Positions 49,705 to 57,929 of a stretch of DNA of 58,038 nucleotides are shown here, one piece after another. This DNA is from Betaproteobacteria bacterium (GTDB taxonomy: Bacteria; Pseudomonadota; Gammaproteobacteria; Burkholderiales; Rhodocyclaceae). The notes under the pieces are model-generated. The model searched no databases and was not told the origin of the DNA. It saw nothing but the letters and a program-made list of their open reading frames with translations. Every line of letters starts with the position of its first letter. Position 1 is the first letter of the stretch. The DNA is taken from NCBI GenBank assembly GCA_016234745.1, contig JACRAR010000081.1, forward strand, positions 1-58,038, in the 5' to 3' direction. A program made the translations under genes and the position numbers.

Positions 49705-51266
49705 GCGGCTCTCCTGAGGCGGGTGCGCGCCGACATCCCGTAGAGATAATCCAATGTCTCGAAGCGGTAGCAATCAAGTTCGAGCGCGTTATGGTCGGCG
49801 AGGCTAACACCCGGCCGTCCGAAATCCAGGCGGGGCAGCAAATAGTAGTCCAGGGGCGTCCGATTTGAATGATCCAAGCGGACTGCGACCGTGATGTCGG
49901 GACACAGGCTGGTGTCAAAGCGCACTTTCCAGCGATGGCTGCCAGTATCATGGGTGTGGCAACGCGCGAGTACCAGGGAGACCGTAAATTCCTGATTGAC
50001 GTGCAGGATGTCCGTGGCAGGATCCCGAATGACGCCACCACCGATGGCGGCAATCTGTGTCTCGGTGCTGGCGATGATCTCTGGATGCATCTGCCGAAGG
50101 AAGCGATTGATCTCGAGGTAGCGGTAGTCGCGATCAGGGGTGAACCCCACTATCTGATAGGCACGGATCAGGCTGCCGAAACGATGGGCATAAACGGCGG
50201 CGGATGGCATCCCTTCCGTCTCGTCAATGATCAGCCCCGAGAGAACGCCCCGGTTCCGATAGAGATTCCTTAACCGTTCGATCAGCTCCTCATCGGTATA
50301 GCGCCGCGATCGCTCCCGCAGGATACCCTGCACGGTGTAAAACATATCGGACTGTACGATGGGTTTAAAGGCTCCTTCCTTCTTGATCCACATGTCCGGA
50401 GTGTTAACAACACGAGTCTTTTTGAGCTTGAAGGAAACCCGGTTGTAGACGTTGTTGCCAATGTATTTTTCGTTGGTCAGCACCTCATTGACGGTTGCGC
50501 GCGTCCACTCCCGGTCGAGATCAGTGCGCACTTTCATGGTGTTCAGCCGGCTGGCAATCTCGGATTCGGTGAGGCCATCCTCGATGAACCAGTGATAAAT
50601 CTGATTGACGATGCGGACCTCGTCATCCGGTCCTGGTCTTAAAATGACACGGTCGGTTTGCAGGCTCTTGTGTTCGCCACGGGTCAGTTCGCTCTTGACG
50701 TCCCCATGCTGGTCGATTAGGGTTCGTCGCAGCCCGTATCCTGCCGGGCCGCCCTGGCGATAGCCCAGTTCGATCAAGCGGCATTGGCCGGCGAACACCT
50801 TGACGGACAGTTCGCGACTATATTCACCCGCCATTGCCCGTTTGACGCCTTTGACAATGGTTGAAACCGGCGAACCGTCGTTCTCGAATTGCTCGGCACA
50901 GTAGGCGACCTGGATGCCGGCACGGCGACAAATGTACTCGTAGTAGGCACTTTCATCGGCGTCTTGAAAACGCCCCCAGCGGCTGATGTCATAGACCAGG
51001 ATGATCTGGAAGTCGGCTGCACCTGCCGTGACGTCCTTGATCAGCTGTTGCAGAGCGGGACGACCATCAATGCGCAAACCGCTCTTTCCTTCGTCGGCAT
51101 AGGTCTTAATGATCTCAATGCCCCGCCGGGATGCGTACTCGCGAATCTTGGTGGCCTGATTCTCGGTCGAATACTGTTGGTGCTCGGTGGACATTCGCAC
51201 GTACTCGACGGCGCGGAAGATCGACTTCTGGATTGATGTGCTGTCATTTTCGTCGTCAATTCCCAT
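49701..51266 (-). CDS. Large serine recombinase, cassette 2
   Basis: A 521-residue serine recombinase. Catalytic Ser26 lies in VEYVRMSTEHQQYSTENQA; YADEGKSGLRIDGRPALQQL and VYDISRWGRFQDADESAYYE follow. The recombinase domain (GGPAGYGLRR; RATVNEVLTNEKYIGNNVYN) and a C-terminal extension are complete. It belongs to a subfamily unlike the one at 1988 (different extension, no zinc ribbon visible). Probably mobilises this 4-gene cassette. Start at 51266 is one of two near ATGs. Confidence 0.92.
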   Translation of the reverse strand: MGIDDENDSTSIQKSIFRAVEYVRMSTEHQQYSTENQATKIREYASRRGIEIIKTYADEGKSGLRIDGRPALQQLIKDVTAGAADFQIILVYDISRWGRFQDADESAYYEYICRRAGIQVAYCAEQFENDGSPVSTIVKGVKRAMAGEYSRELSVKVFAGQCRLIELGYRQGGPAGYGLRRTLIDQHGDVKSELTRGEHKSLQTDRVILRPGPDDEVRIVNQIYHWFIEDGLTESEIASRLNTMKVRTDLDREWTRATVNEVLTNEKYIGNNVYNRVSFKLKKTRVVNTPDMWIKKEGAFKPIVQSDMFYTVQGILRERSRRYTDEELIERLRNLYRNRGVLSGLIIDETEGMPSAAVYAHRFGSLIRAYQIVGFTPDRDYRYLEINRFLRQMHPEIIASTETQIAAIGGGVIRDPATDILHVNQEFTVSLVLARCHTHDTGSHRWKVRFDTSLCPDITVAVRLDHSNRTPLDYYLLPRLDFGRPGVSLADHNALELDCYRFETLDYLYGMSARTRLRRAA

Positions 51267-51450
51267 GCCGCAAAGCCGTCCTATTCGAAATCAAATCGAG
51301 AATCCCGGCTTCACGCAAGATGATGCGCCATCCGAACTCGCATAGGCGGCGACTGGATGGCGCGGGACATCAATAGAGTTGTGTCGAGAACATTTCGCGC
51401 GAAACCTTATCAGCAAAGGGCTTCGTGGTCGATAACGTTCTCATTTGCAA

Positions 51451-51897
51451 TCAACCGCCGGGAATGGTTCCTTCGGTAGTGCCTGAAATAAAAGTAATTT
51501 CCACGATTGACGCGTCCCCCTTTGCAATTCCATCTGGACCAATGGTGGTTAGCCAGTATCGGCCTGATGGCAAAGGAGGGGCAGAACCTGTTGTCTTCGA
51601 ATGTAAATTCCTGCCATAGCGGTGCTTCAGATTACGCACATGCTGTTTTTTTCTGTTCCTTTCTGTGTATTCCGGGTTTTCTGCGCGATACTTTTCCCAG
51701 TAGCCCGGATTATTCTTAGCCCATTGTTTGTTGTAGTCAGCGTCATCTTTTCGGTACATGGCATCAGTGCGACGTTCTTTCTTTTGCCAAGCGCGACGAC
51801 GCTCACGCTGGCATTCATGGGCAGAACAGTAGGTTTGGTTTCGAGCTTGGGGACGCGGTTCAAATTTTTTGCCGCAGGCTACACAACGTTTAGTCAT
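51451..51897 (-). CDS. Cysteine-rich small protein at the head of cassette 2
   Basis: A 148-residue basic protein from ATG 51897. MTKRCVACGKKFEPRPQARN and QTYCSAHECQRERRRAWQKK form a four-cysteine zinc knuckle, followed by a basic, tyrosine-rich part (YNKQWAKNNPGYWEKYRAEN). Similar proteins accompany serine-recombinase/RepB cassettes. The last 50 residues (from about SGRYWLTTIGPDGI) are unlike the rest and hydrophobic. DNA-binding is inferred. A 184-base gap separates it from the recombinase. Confidence 0.65.
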   Translation of the reverse strand: MTKRCVACGKKFEPRPQARNQTYCSAHECQRERRRAWQKKERRTDAMYRKDDADYNKQWAKNNPGYWEKYRAENPEYTERNRKKQHVRNLKHRYGRNLHSKTTGSAPPLPSGRYWLTTIGPDGIAKGDASIVEITFISGTTEGTIPGG

Positions 51898-52176
51898 GAC
51901 GTTCTCCATATGATGAAAATATGGAACGTGCGTGACCACGCCAGCCGAGTGCGAATTTTCCGGCATCGGATACAGCGATGGCATACCTGATTTTTTGACG
52001 CTAATAGATCATGTCATTCATACGATGCCATCTATGCCTGGTTGGGCGTACCATGGCACGCCCGTTCCGATGCATCGGCAAATGTGACAATGACCGATGT
52101 GATGAGCACCATAGCCTACCTCGCTCACTCCTGACGCCATCCGATCGCATTGACCGAGTCGACGTCAGCGAAATTG

Positions 52177-52187
52177 ACTGACGTGCG
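52177..52187 (+). repeat. Right copy of 11-bp direct repeat flanking cassette 2
   Basis: ACTGACGTGCG, identical to 47878-47888. It is immediately followed by the TTGACA of the promoter at 52188, so the recombinase would have joined the promoter to the site. Confidence 0.45.
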
Positions 52188-52215
52188 TTGACAAGCGATA
52201 GACCTCGAATTTAAT
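52188..52215 (+). promoter_or_regulatory. Sigma-70-like promoter for the 52264 gene
   Basis: TTGACA (52188-52193), 16 bases, TTTAAT (52210-52215), followed by a purine-rich leader and an ATG at 52264. Confidence 0.55.
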
Positions 52216-52263
52216 CGTAAAGGGAGATTGCCATGATGTAACTACAACAACTGGAGCTATATC

Positions 52264-52581
52264 ATGGCACGTACTTTTCGCCGCAAGCGGGAGCGTCACG
52301 AGTATTACTGGGTGCTGCACGATTGGGAGTCCCGACTTCCCCGTGGCAACTGGATTCGGCTCGACCCGCGATCCAAAGCAGGGCGCAAGGCGATTGCACG
52401 GTTTCATTCTGACAAGACGGTCACCATGGGCGGTTCTGCCCCACGATGGTACCGCAAGGTGTCAGATCATCGGATTCGCACTGGCAACGATCGCATGCTG
52501 AGGCGTTGGCTGGCTGACCGAGAATTTGATCCGGTGTTTCGAAGCTGGCACAACCACGAGGCGAATTGGAGTTGGTGGTGA
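52264..52581 (+). CDS. Small basic aromatic protein
   Basis: A 105-residue protein, rich in Arg and Trp: MARTFRRKRERHEYYWVLHD, RSKAGRKAIARFHSDKTVTM, and the end FDPVFRSWHNHEANWSWW. I do not recognise it with certainty; basic small proteins of this kind occur in prophages. Its promoter at 52188 is independent of neighbours. It may be the last gene of the prophage, cut off by cassette 2, or the first of the island. Confidence 0.6.
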   Translation: MARTFRRKRERHEYYWVLHDWESRLPRGNWIRLDPRSKAGRKAIARFHSDKTVTMGGSAPRWYRKVSDHRIRTGNDRMLRRWLADREFDPVFRSWHNHEANWSWW

Positions 52582-52640
52582 TGTGTTTGCGCTGAATTGA
52601 ACTATCTCTTCACGAATTTACTCACTCGAGTTATTAGGTG

Positions 52641-54302
52641 CTACTCGCTAACTGTTGCCTCAACTGGTACCGGTTCTGCCTCAATTACTTGTTCAATTTC
52701 ATTTTGATGCTGTAGCCATTCTGCTTGACGCTGAGGATTGTTGCGCAATTGGTCCTCGATCACGAGCGTTTCTCGGTATTCAAGAGCAGCTGCAGCTATG
52801 GTCCAGTGTGCGGCAATACCGATGTTGTCAATTTCGTGATGAATATCTGTTAGTGGAACGCGAAAGAACTCCTTGCGCGGATTCACTTTATTGACTTGCA
52901 TTCTCAAGAATTTCTTATGCAACCTATGCTCAAGTCCTGGCGCATCGTCGCTGTAGATCATGGCATGGATGTCGAATGCGAAAGGCACGCTTGCATCACC
53001 CAATTCACGGATTCGGTCGGAAGGTTCAAGACGCCTTGTCATGCCTATCTTGAAGACTTCCTCACCAAATGAACCAATATTGGAGATCACATACACATGT
53101 CCAGACCTGGTTTGCTGCGCCATGGATAGGGCACGCTGGTTCTTCTCTTCAGCAATTTTGAGTTTACCTTCCAACTCAGCAAGTTTTGCTTCGAAGATGG
53201 CACGTTGTTCGTCGTTTGCCTGAGCCACCTGCTGTTGAACTTTCTCCATAGCTTTCTTGAGCGTTTCCTCCTCCTTGGCGGCATCACGCAATGCCTTCTC
53301 GAATTCGCGCTGAGCGCGTTCTTCCTCGCGGATTTGTTCTTTAATGCGGCGCTGTTCCTCGCGCTCCTCGTCGCGCAATTCCATGACGACCGTGCCCCAA
53401 CGAAGTTCATCGAGGCGAGATTCTAGGAACTCAGGGGTGATTCGTGCATTGCGAAACGCTGCGCCGTTGAGATTGGTCAAGTTGTAAGCATCCTTGATCT
53501 GCTGCGTCAGTGTGCCGTGGTTGTCTGCTTTGCTACGCGAAAGAATCGCATCCACCCGACCATTGAAGGCGTCGGTAACAAAGCGTACCGCGGTTGAGCG
53601 CCGTTCCTCTTCTACATATTCGCATGTCGCGGCACGCCCCATCTTAACCATCATACGGGTATGTTCCCTTGCATCTTTGAGTTTTTTCCCAGCGTCGGCA
53701 TGCGCAAATTTCTCTGCTAATTCGTCAATCAATTGGTAGGTGGGAACAATATATTGATCGCCATATCCTTCGATGATGTTCTTCATCGCCTTAGCCGTCT
53801 GTTCGAAATGTTCGGCCCGATCCTTAGCTTGAAGTGCGTCGCCAGCGATTTCTTCTGCTCGTCGCTTGGCATCCGCAATGATGCGATCAGCTTCTTGTGC
53901 AGCTGCAGCTAACTTGGCCTCACCCTGGGCGATTCTGTCTCGTGCCGCCTGGCTTGCACCTTTACGTTCATCCTCGCCTTCAGTCCGCAATCTGGTGACG
54001 TAAGCTTCAATGTCGACAATGGGCAGGTATCTTTCGAGTTCGGAAGCTTTTATTCTCAGCTCGGCAATCGTCTTGTTTGCCGCATTGAGACCATTATTCG
54101 CACTTTCTAGCTGACGGTTGCTTTCTTCGAGTTGTGACGACAGGCGTGAACGCAGTACCAGTAGCCATATAACAAGGGCGGCCAATGCTAGTATGACTAT
54201 GCCAGCTCCGCCGATTGAGTCGTAAACCCACTTCGCCGCAATAACTGGAGCGGCCAGAATGATTAGTGCGATAAGACCGCTGTCGCCTTTTTTCTTCCCC
54301 AT
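52641..54302 (-). CDS. Membrane-anchored DUF4041/GIY-YIG nuclease
   Basis: A 553-residue protein. Two N-terminal membrane helices (LIALIILAAPVIAAKWVYDS; IVILALAALVIWLLVLRS) lead to a coiled coil with a DUF4041-type core (about 170-310; VPTYQLIDELAEKFAHADAG) and a second long coiled coil (315-400). The C-terminal part is a T5orf172/Mug113-type GIY-YIG nuclease: GHVYVISNIGSFGEEVFKIG with MTRR, then LEHRLHKKFLRMQVNKVNPR. Such fusions are common in accessory regions and are suspected antiviral nucleases. Base composition is visibly more A+T-rich than in the prophage. Confidence 0.82.
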   Translation of the reverse strand: MGKKKGDSGLIALIILAAPVIAAKWVYDSIGGAGIVILALAALVIWLLVLRSRLSSQLEESNRQLESANNGLNAANKTIAELRIKASELERYLPIVDIEAYVTRLRTEGEDERKGASQAARDRIAQGEAKLAAAAQEADRIIADAKRRAEEIAGDALQAKDRAEHFEQTAKAMKNIIEGYGDQYIVPTYQLIDELAEKFAHADAGKKLKDAREHTRMMVKMGRAATCEYVEEERRSTAVRFVTDAFNGRVDAILSRSKADNHGTLTQQIKDAYNLTNLNGAAFRNARITPEFLESRLDELRWGTVVMELRDEEREEQRRIKEQIREEERAQREFEKALRDAAKEEETLKKAMEKVQQQVAQANDEQRAIFEAKLAELEGKLKIAEEKNQRALSMAQQTRSGHVYVISNIGSFGEEVFKIGMTRRLEPSDRIRELGDASVPFAFDIHAMIYSDDAPGLEHRLHKKFLRMQVNKVNPRKEFFRVPLTDIHHEIDNIGIAAHWTIAAAALEYRETLVIEDQLRNNPQRQAEWLQHQNEIEQVIEAEPVPVEATVSE

Positions 54303-54549
54303 AATTTCATCCCAGAACCCTTAGAAAAGAACATGGTACATCACTCCTGCGCGGCGAATAATCTTCTTCAAGAGAGACGAGAACTGCACTATGGGGCGTC
54401 TATGGGGAATGCCGCCGCAATACCGACGGCAAAATGTTGCACGCCTCTATGGTTTCTGAATGTCGAATAAGCATGAATCCCATACTCTGATCAAGAGTTT
54501 CAGAAGTCACCTATCTCCTATAAACTTGCAGTTGAAAAGGACAAGATCA

Positions 54550-55035
54550 ATGAAAATTTACACAATCGGCTACGAAGGGCTTGGCATGGATGAATTCATG
54601 TCGTTATTAGCCGAGAATGACATCGAAACTGTCGTTGACGTTCGCGAGATGCCGTTATCCCGTAAACCTGGCTTTTCCAAGAAAGCACTCGAGACCACCT
54701 TGAATCTTTCTGGGCGGGAATATGTTCATATGGTGGCGCTGGGCTGTCCGAAGACAATCCGCGATCGGTATCGCGAGGATGGCAACTGGAAACGCTATAC
54801 CGAGCATTTTCTGAAGCATCTGGCAACGCAGGATGGTGCTGTAGCCGAGTTGTCGGCCCTAGCTGCAACGTCAAACTGCGCCCTTCTTTGCTACGAGGCA
54901 GACTACAATTTCTGTCATCGCTCGATGGTGGCCAATGCGGTAAAGCAAGTGACTCGTGCCCGGGTACATCACTTGCAGGTGAGTGACCTCAGAACTGAAA
55001 ACTGTCCTGAGATGAATCGGTTGGCTTTTGCTTAG
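54550..55035 (+). CDS. DUF488 family protein
   Basis: A 161-residue protein from ATG 54550: MKIYTIGYEGLGMDEFMSLL, VDVREMPLSRKPGFSKKALE, and the family signature ALLCYEADYNFCHRSMVANA (two cysteines, His-Arg). DUF488 proteins are widespread in defence-rich and mobile regions and resemble a nucleotide- or nucleic-acid-acting enzyme fold; no activity is established. The gene is convergent with 54989-55822 and overlaps it by 47 bases. Confidence 0.85.
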   Translation: MKIYTIGYEGLGMDEFMSLLAENDIETVVDVREMPLSRKPGFSKKALETTLNLSGREYVHMVALGCPKTIRDRYREDGNWKRYTEHFLKHLATQDGAVAELSALAATSNCALLCYEADYNFCHRSMVANAVKQVTRARVHHLQVSDLRTENCPEMNRLAFA

Positions 55036-55822
55036 GTGGATAGATCACGCTGATGATCAGCCACTGGTGAGGGAACCGATGTTGATTGCCCATCAGAAAC
55101 ATCAAGTCTTTATTGGGTAGCTGTTCGCCAAGTTTGGCGCGAAATGGTTTTTCCCATTCCTTGCCGTGGTCCTTGCGGCAGTTCCAAAACAGCATCCCGG
55201 CTTCCCAGTCGATGATCTTGTGAAGGAAGGTCTTCTCGCCCTCGGGACTGTCGCAGACGTACCGGTAATGGAAGTTGTAGGGAACCTTCCGCAGTTCCTT
55301 TATGTGCTGGCGAGTCTCCTCTTCTGTGAATAGTTTCCCCTGCATCCCATCCTTTAGCAGGATCGCCTTTTCCTCATCTGTCCAGTCTGGGCGATCAGCA
55401 TCCGAAATCGCCAGTTCCAACAAATGCTTTGGGCGGAGTAAAGCCAACGTGGTTCCGTGTTCGAGTCGGCTTGCCTCGATGTCGTCAAAATTAGTGAATG
55501 ATGGAATCTTGTCGATCCAAGGCAGCCGATCAGTCCAGTTACGCTTGGGTTCGATAATCTCTTGGACTGAAATCGTATCGATATAGATTTTGTGGCTCTC
55601 GCGGCGACGATCGGCCGGTGCTTTCTCAACCAAGGTTTCAATCCACTGCCACTTCTTGAACTGCTGGCCGTGTTCAATCAACCGAAACGGAACAGGAAAC
55701 AACCGTCTCATTACACCAGTGTCGGTTATGCCAGCAACGCAGGAGGTTTCCGAATACTTACTACTTGGCGACGGATAGGTCTTCGCCAGGATAAGAATGC
55801 GTTCTCTGCGTCTTTTTTCCAT
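54989..55822 (-). CDS. Unrecognised 277-residue protein convergent with DUF488
   Basis: The start RRRERILILAKTYPSPSSKY, then ETSCVAGITDTGVMRRLFPV and PFRLIEHGQQFKKWQWIETL suggest a small alpha/beta head; the remainder (LFTEEETRQHIKELRKVPYN; YRYVCDSPEGEKTFLHKIID) is basic and aromatic. C-terminal residues GNQHRFPHQWLIISVIYPP. The 47-base overlap at the 3' ends with the DUF488 gene suggests that the two have long been neighbours. Proteins pairing with DUF488 are known in sequence databases, but no function is known to me. Confidence 0.7.
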   Translation of the reverse strand: MEKRRRERILILAKTYPSPSSKYSETSCVAGITDTGVMRRLFPVPFRLIEHGQQFKKWQWIETLVEKAPADRRRESHKIYIDTISVQEIIEPKRNWTDRLPWIDKIPSFTNFDDIEASRLEHGTTLALLRPKHLLELAISDADRPDWTDEEKAILLKDGMQGKLFTEEETRQHIKELRKVPYNFHYRYVCDSPEGEKTFLHKIIDWEAGMLFWNCRKDHGKEWEKPFRAKLGEQLPNKDLMFLMGNQHRFPHQWLIISVIYPPKQKPTDSSQDSFQF

Positions 55823-55911
55823 TGATGGCTATGTTCTCACAAAATTTCCTAGAGACAATCCAACTATTTTTCGAGTAGTACCAGTCGATCTTCCGCTTCC
55901 TTCCATGGTGG

Positions 55912-56910
55912 TCAACTAGCCGTCAGGTAGCCCAGCGTTCTGTAGCCTAGAAAGTTTCGTGTGGTATTTCCTGGGTTTCTAGATTCGGCATACGCGTCGT
56001 TCTCAACATACACGTCCATTTGATTACTATTGATATCCAGCACTACGTTTCCCGCCTGATTATTAGTGACCTTATCGAGCTTGCGTCGATTCCACGCGTC
56101 ATACGCCAAGTGTTCGGAATTGGCGACTCCAAATAGCGTCAATCGTGGCTTCAACACGTCCAGAAAATCCCAAGAGCGGCCCGAATCGCGTCCATGATGT
56201 GGGGCGATAAGAATGTCGCAGTCGGCAACATCAGCAGTGTGGTTTTCAAGGATGTGCTCCCAAGTCGCATCATGGGAATCGCCTGATAATATGATCTTAA
56301 AACTACCTGTGCGATAAATGATCACGTATGAACAATCGTTGAAATCCTCGCTCTCATTGGCGTCATCGATCAAACTCTGTGTGGGCGCGATGATTTTTAG
56401 GCCATCGCCGCCGCCACCGTTGTCGTCCTCGTTTGCATATTTGAAAATCTTGCCTGCGAGAACCTTGAGGGTTGTGATTCCCGGTTCCTTGTCATCGCGC
56501 ACATTCGCATACCTATCCCAGTCGTCTTCTTTGTAGCCGTTGTAACCAGAGAAGTCTGGCTTGGGCTTGCTGGCACCGGCGTGCCAGAAGTTGTTAACCT
56601 CAATCTCGTTAATTAAAGCATTGAAGCCATCCAGGTGATCCATGTCTGGATGGGTCAGAATGAAGCGCCAGATTGATTCGATCCCCAACATAGTCAAGTA
56701 GTTTAATGGGTTGGTAGGATAGGCCTTCATATTGAAGTTGCCGCCCGCATTCGAACCCGTCAAGCCCGATGATTTTATGAAACGGTTTGTCGATTCCTGT
56801 ATCTTGGCCATGTTTCCACAGGAGATATCGATCATGCTGATTCGACCACTGTTGTGTTGAATAACGATGCAGTCGCCTTCTCCCACGTTGAGAAAATGAA
56901 TCGTCGCCAC
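55912..56910 (-). CDS. ComEC-like metallo-beta-lactamase-fold hydrolase
   Basis: A 332-residue MBL-fold protein of the ComEC/Rec2-like type: MATIHFLNVGEGDCIVIQHN, the metal motif THPDMDHLDG (His87, Asp89, Asp91, His92, a HxDxDH variant), FKIILSGDSHDATWEHIL and APHHGRDSG. Lacks the membrane channel part of ComEC. Such stand-alone hydrolases probably act on nucleic acid or nucleotides. It starts five bases after the membrane-protein gene upstream, so the two are one operon. Confidence 0.87.
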   Translation of the reverse strand: MATIHFLNVGEGDCIVIQHNSGRISMIDISCGNMAKIQESTNRFIKSSGLTGSNAGGNFNMKAYPTNPLNYLTMLGIESIWRFILTHPDMDHLDGFNALINEIEVNNFWHAGASKPKPDFSGYNGYKEDDWDRYANVRDDKEPGITTLKVLAGKIFKYANEDDNGGGGDGLKIIAPTQSLIDDANESEDFNDCSYVIIYRTGSFKIILSGDSHDATWEHILENHTADVADCDILIAPHHGRDSGRSWDFLDVLKPRLTLFGVANSEHLAYDAWNRRKLDKVTNNQAGNVVLDINSNQMDVYVENDAYAESRNPGNTTRNFLGYRTLGYLTAS

Positions 56911-56915
56911 TATGG

Positions 56916-57692
56916 TCAGCTCTTGTTCGTCGCAGATGTCTTGCGTGACTTCGTCTGTACAGTTGCAATCAGTGGTGAATCACAGGCGGCCAGAAGCGCT
57001 GTTGCATAGGCGAAGGCCGTGGTTTTGACGAAATCTGCGTTGACTACCGCCCCCCAAACCACAAGACCGATACATGCCACCACTTCCGAACTCCATGACT
57101 GTGCAGTGACGGCAAACAGATTTCCGGCAGTCGACTGCCAAGCGTGCAGAGCGGTGGCTGCAAGTGTGAGAACACACATAACGAGAGCCAGCGGCTTTAC
57201 ACCCAACAGGTTCCTGCGAAATCCATAGTTGGTATTTTCGGCAAAGACCAAAGCGAACTTCTTCGTGTCCCGTGTGGCCTCGCGCAGCCACTTCACCGCA
57301 GACTCGCAAATTACCGCAGTATTCGCCGGATCAGACGCCTCGCTTGCCGAATCGGGAAATTGAAGACCTGGCACTTTCTCTTCTAGAACTTTGCGGTACC
57401 TGTCTAGCGTTAGATGATCCAGCTGACTTGTTGCTCGCAATAACATGAGCGTTGTTGGTGTGCCACCCCAACTCTCGAACAGCTTCGGTTCTTTGCGTTT
57501 CCCCCATTCGCGGCCCAACGAACTGAGGAGCATTAACCCGCCTAACGCTATCGTCAGAGAGGCCAGCCCAGCCAGTTGGCTTGAGAACACTGGGGCCACC
57601 AAGGTGGCCGAGATCACCGGTACTAGCATTACCAGCAATGCTGGGTAAAGCCGCGCTTTGCGGTCATAGGGGTCGAGAATGCTACCAATCAT
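56916..57692 (-). CDS. Membrane protein coupled to the metallo-beta-lactamase gene
   Basis: A 258-residue protein. ATG 57692 is chosen because GGAAA lies nine bases upstream; a GTG at 57701 is too near it. Four membrane segments appear: LYPALLVMLVPVISATLVAP and GLASLTIALGGLMLLSSLG near the N-terminus, then VKPLALVMCVLTLAATALHA and VVACIGLVVWGAVVNADFV at the C-terminus. A soluble middle (TTLMLLRATSQLDHLTLDRY) lies between. It may serve as the effector or anchor of the MBL protein; family unknown to me. Confidence 0.72.
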   Translation of the reverse strand: MIGSILDPYDRKARLYPALLVMLVPVISATLVAPVFSSQLAGLASLTIALGGLMLLSSLGREWGKRKEPKLFESWGGTPTTLMLLRATSQLDHLTLDRYRKVLEEKVPGLQFPDSASEASDPANTAVICESAVKWLREATRDTKKFALVFAENTNYGFRRNLLGVKPLALVMCVLTLAATALHAWQSTAGNLFAVTAQSWSSEVVACIGLVVWGAVVNADFVKTTAFAYATALLAACDSPLIATVQTKSRKTSATNKS

Positions 57693-57929
57693 CTGGCTCA
57701 CTTTCCTTCAACTTTGGCATGGAATGGCACGGGGGTCGATGCTGTCCAGCCATGACGATCCGGCATGTTGTGTGAATGCCGCTTCGATTGCCCCTTCGTC
57801 TGATGAACATTGGCACCGCGACGCAAGAACGCATTTGTCACAACTCTTTTTGGGTGCACTTCCGATTCCCGTGAGGCAGATACAAATGCTGTTTTCGTTA
57901 GGCTCAATTAGCGAATGATGTTGTTGAAC
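57693..57929. other. Gene-free stretch before the terminal transposase
   Basis: No gene found on either strand; one terminal inverted repeat of the adjacent insertion sequence should lie here, but I could not define it. The promoter of the membrane/MBL operon is expected here too. Confidence 0.4.

Larger units (their letters stand above)
47878..52187 (-). mobile_element. Serine recombinase/RepB cassette 2
   Basis: Four minus-strand genes (Cys-rich protein, serine recombinase, two RepB-like proteins), the last three coupled by ATGA overlaps, lie between the endolysin region and an island. An 11-bp direct repeat (47878-47888, 52177-52187) may mark its ends. If so, it inserted in the prophage's right-hand part. 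Confidence 0.55.
51898..52263. other. Intergenic region between cassette 2 and the island
   Basis: No gene seen. It holds a hairpin GGGCGT/ACGCCC (52044-52063, no T-run), the right copy of the 11-bp repeat and a sigma-70-like promoter reading right. A promoter for the minus-strand cassette is expected near 51910-51980 but none is clear. Confidence 0.5.

Noticed and set aside
52044-52063. Hairpin GGGCGT/ACGCCC as terminator
   Set aside because: No T-run follows on either strand; kept only as a note in the intergenic entry.
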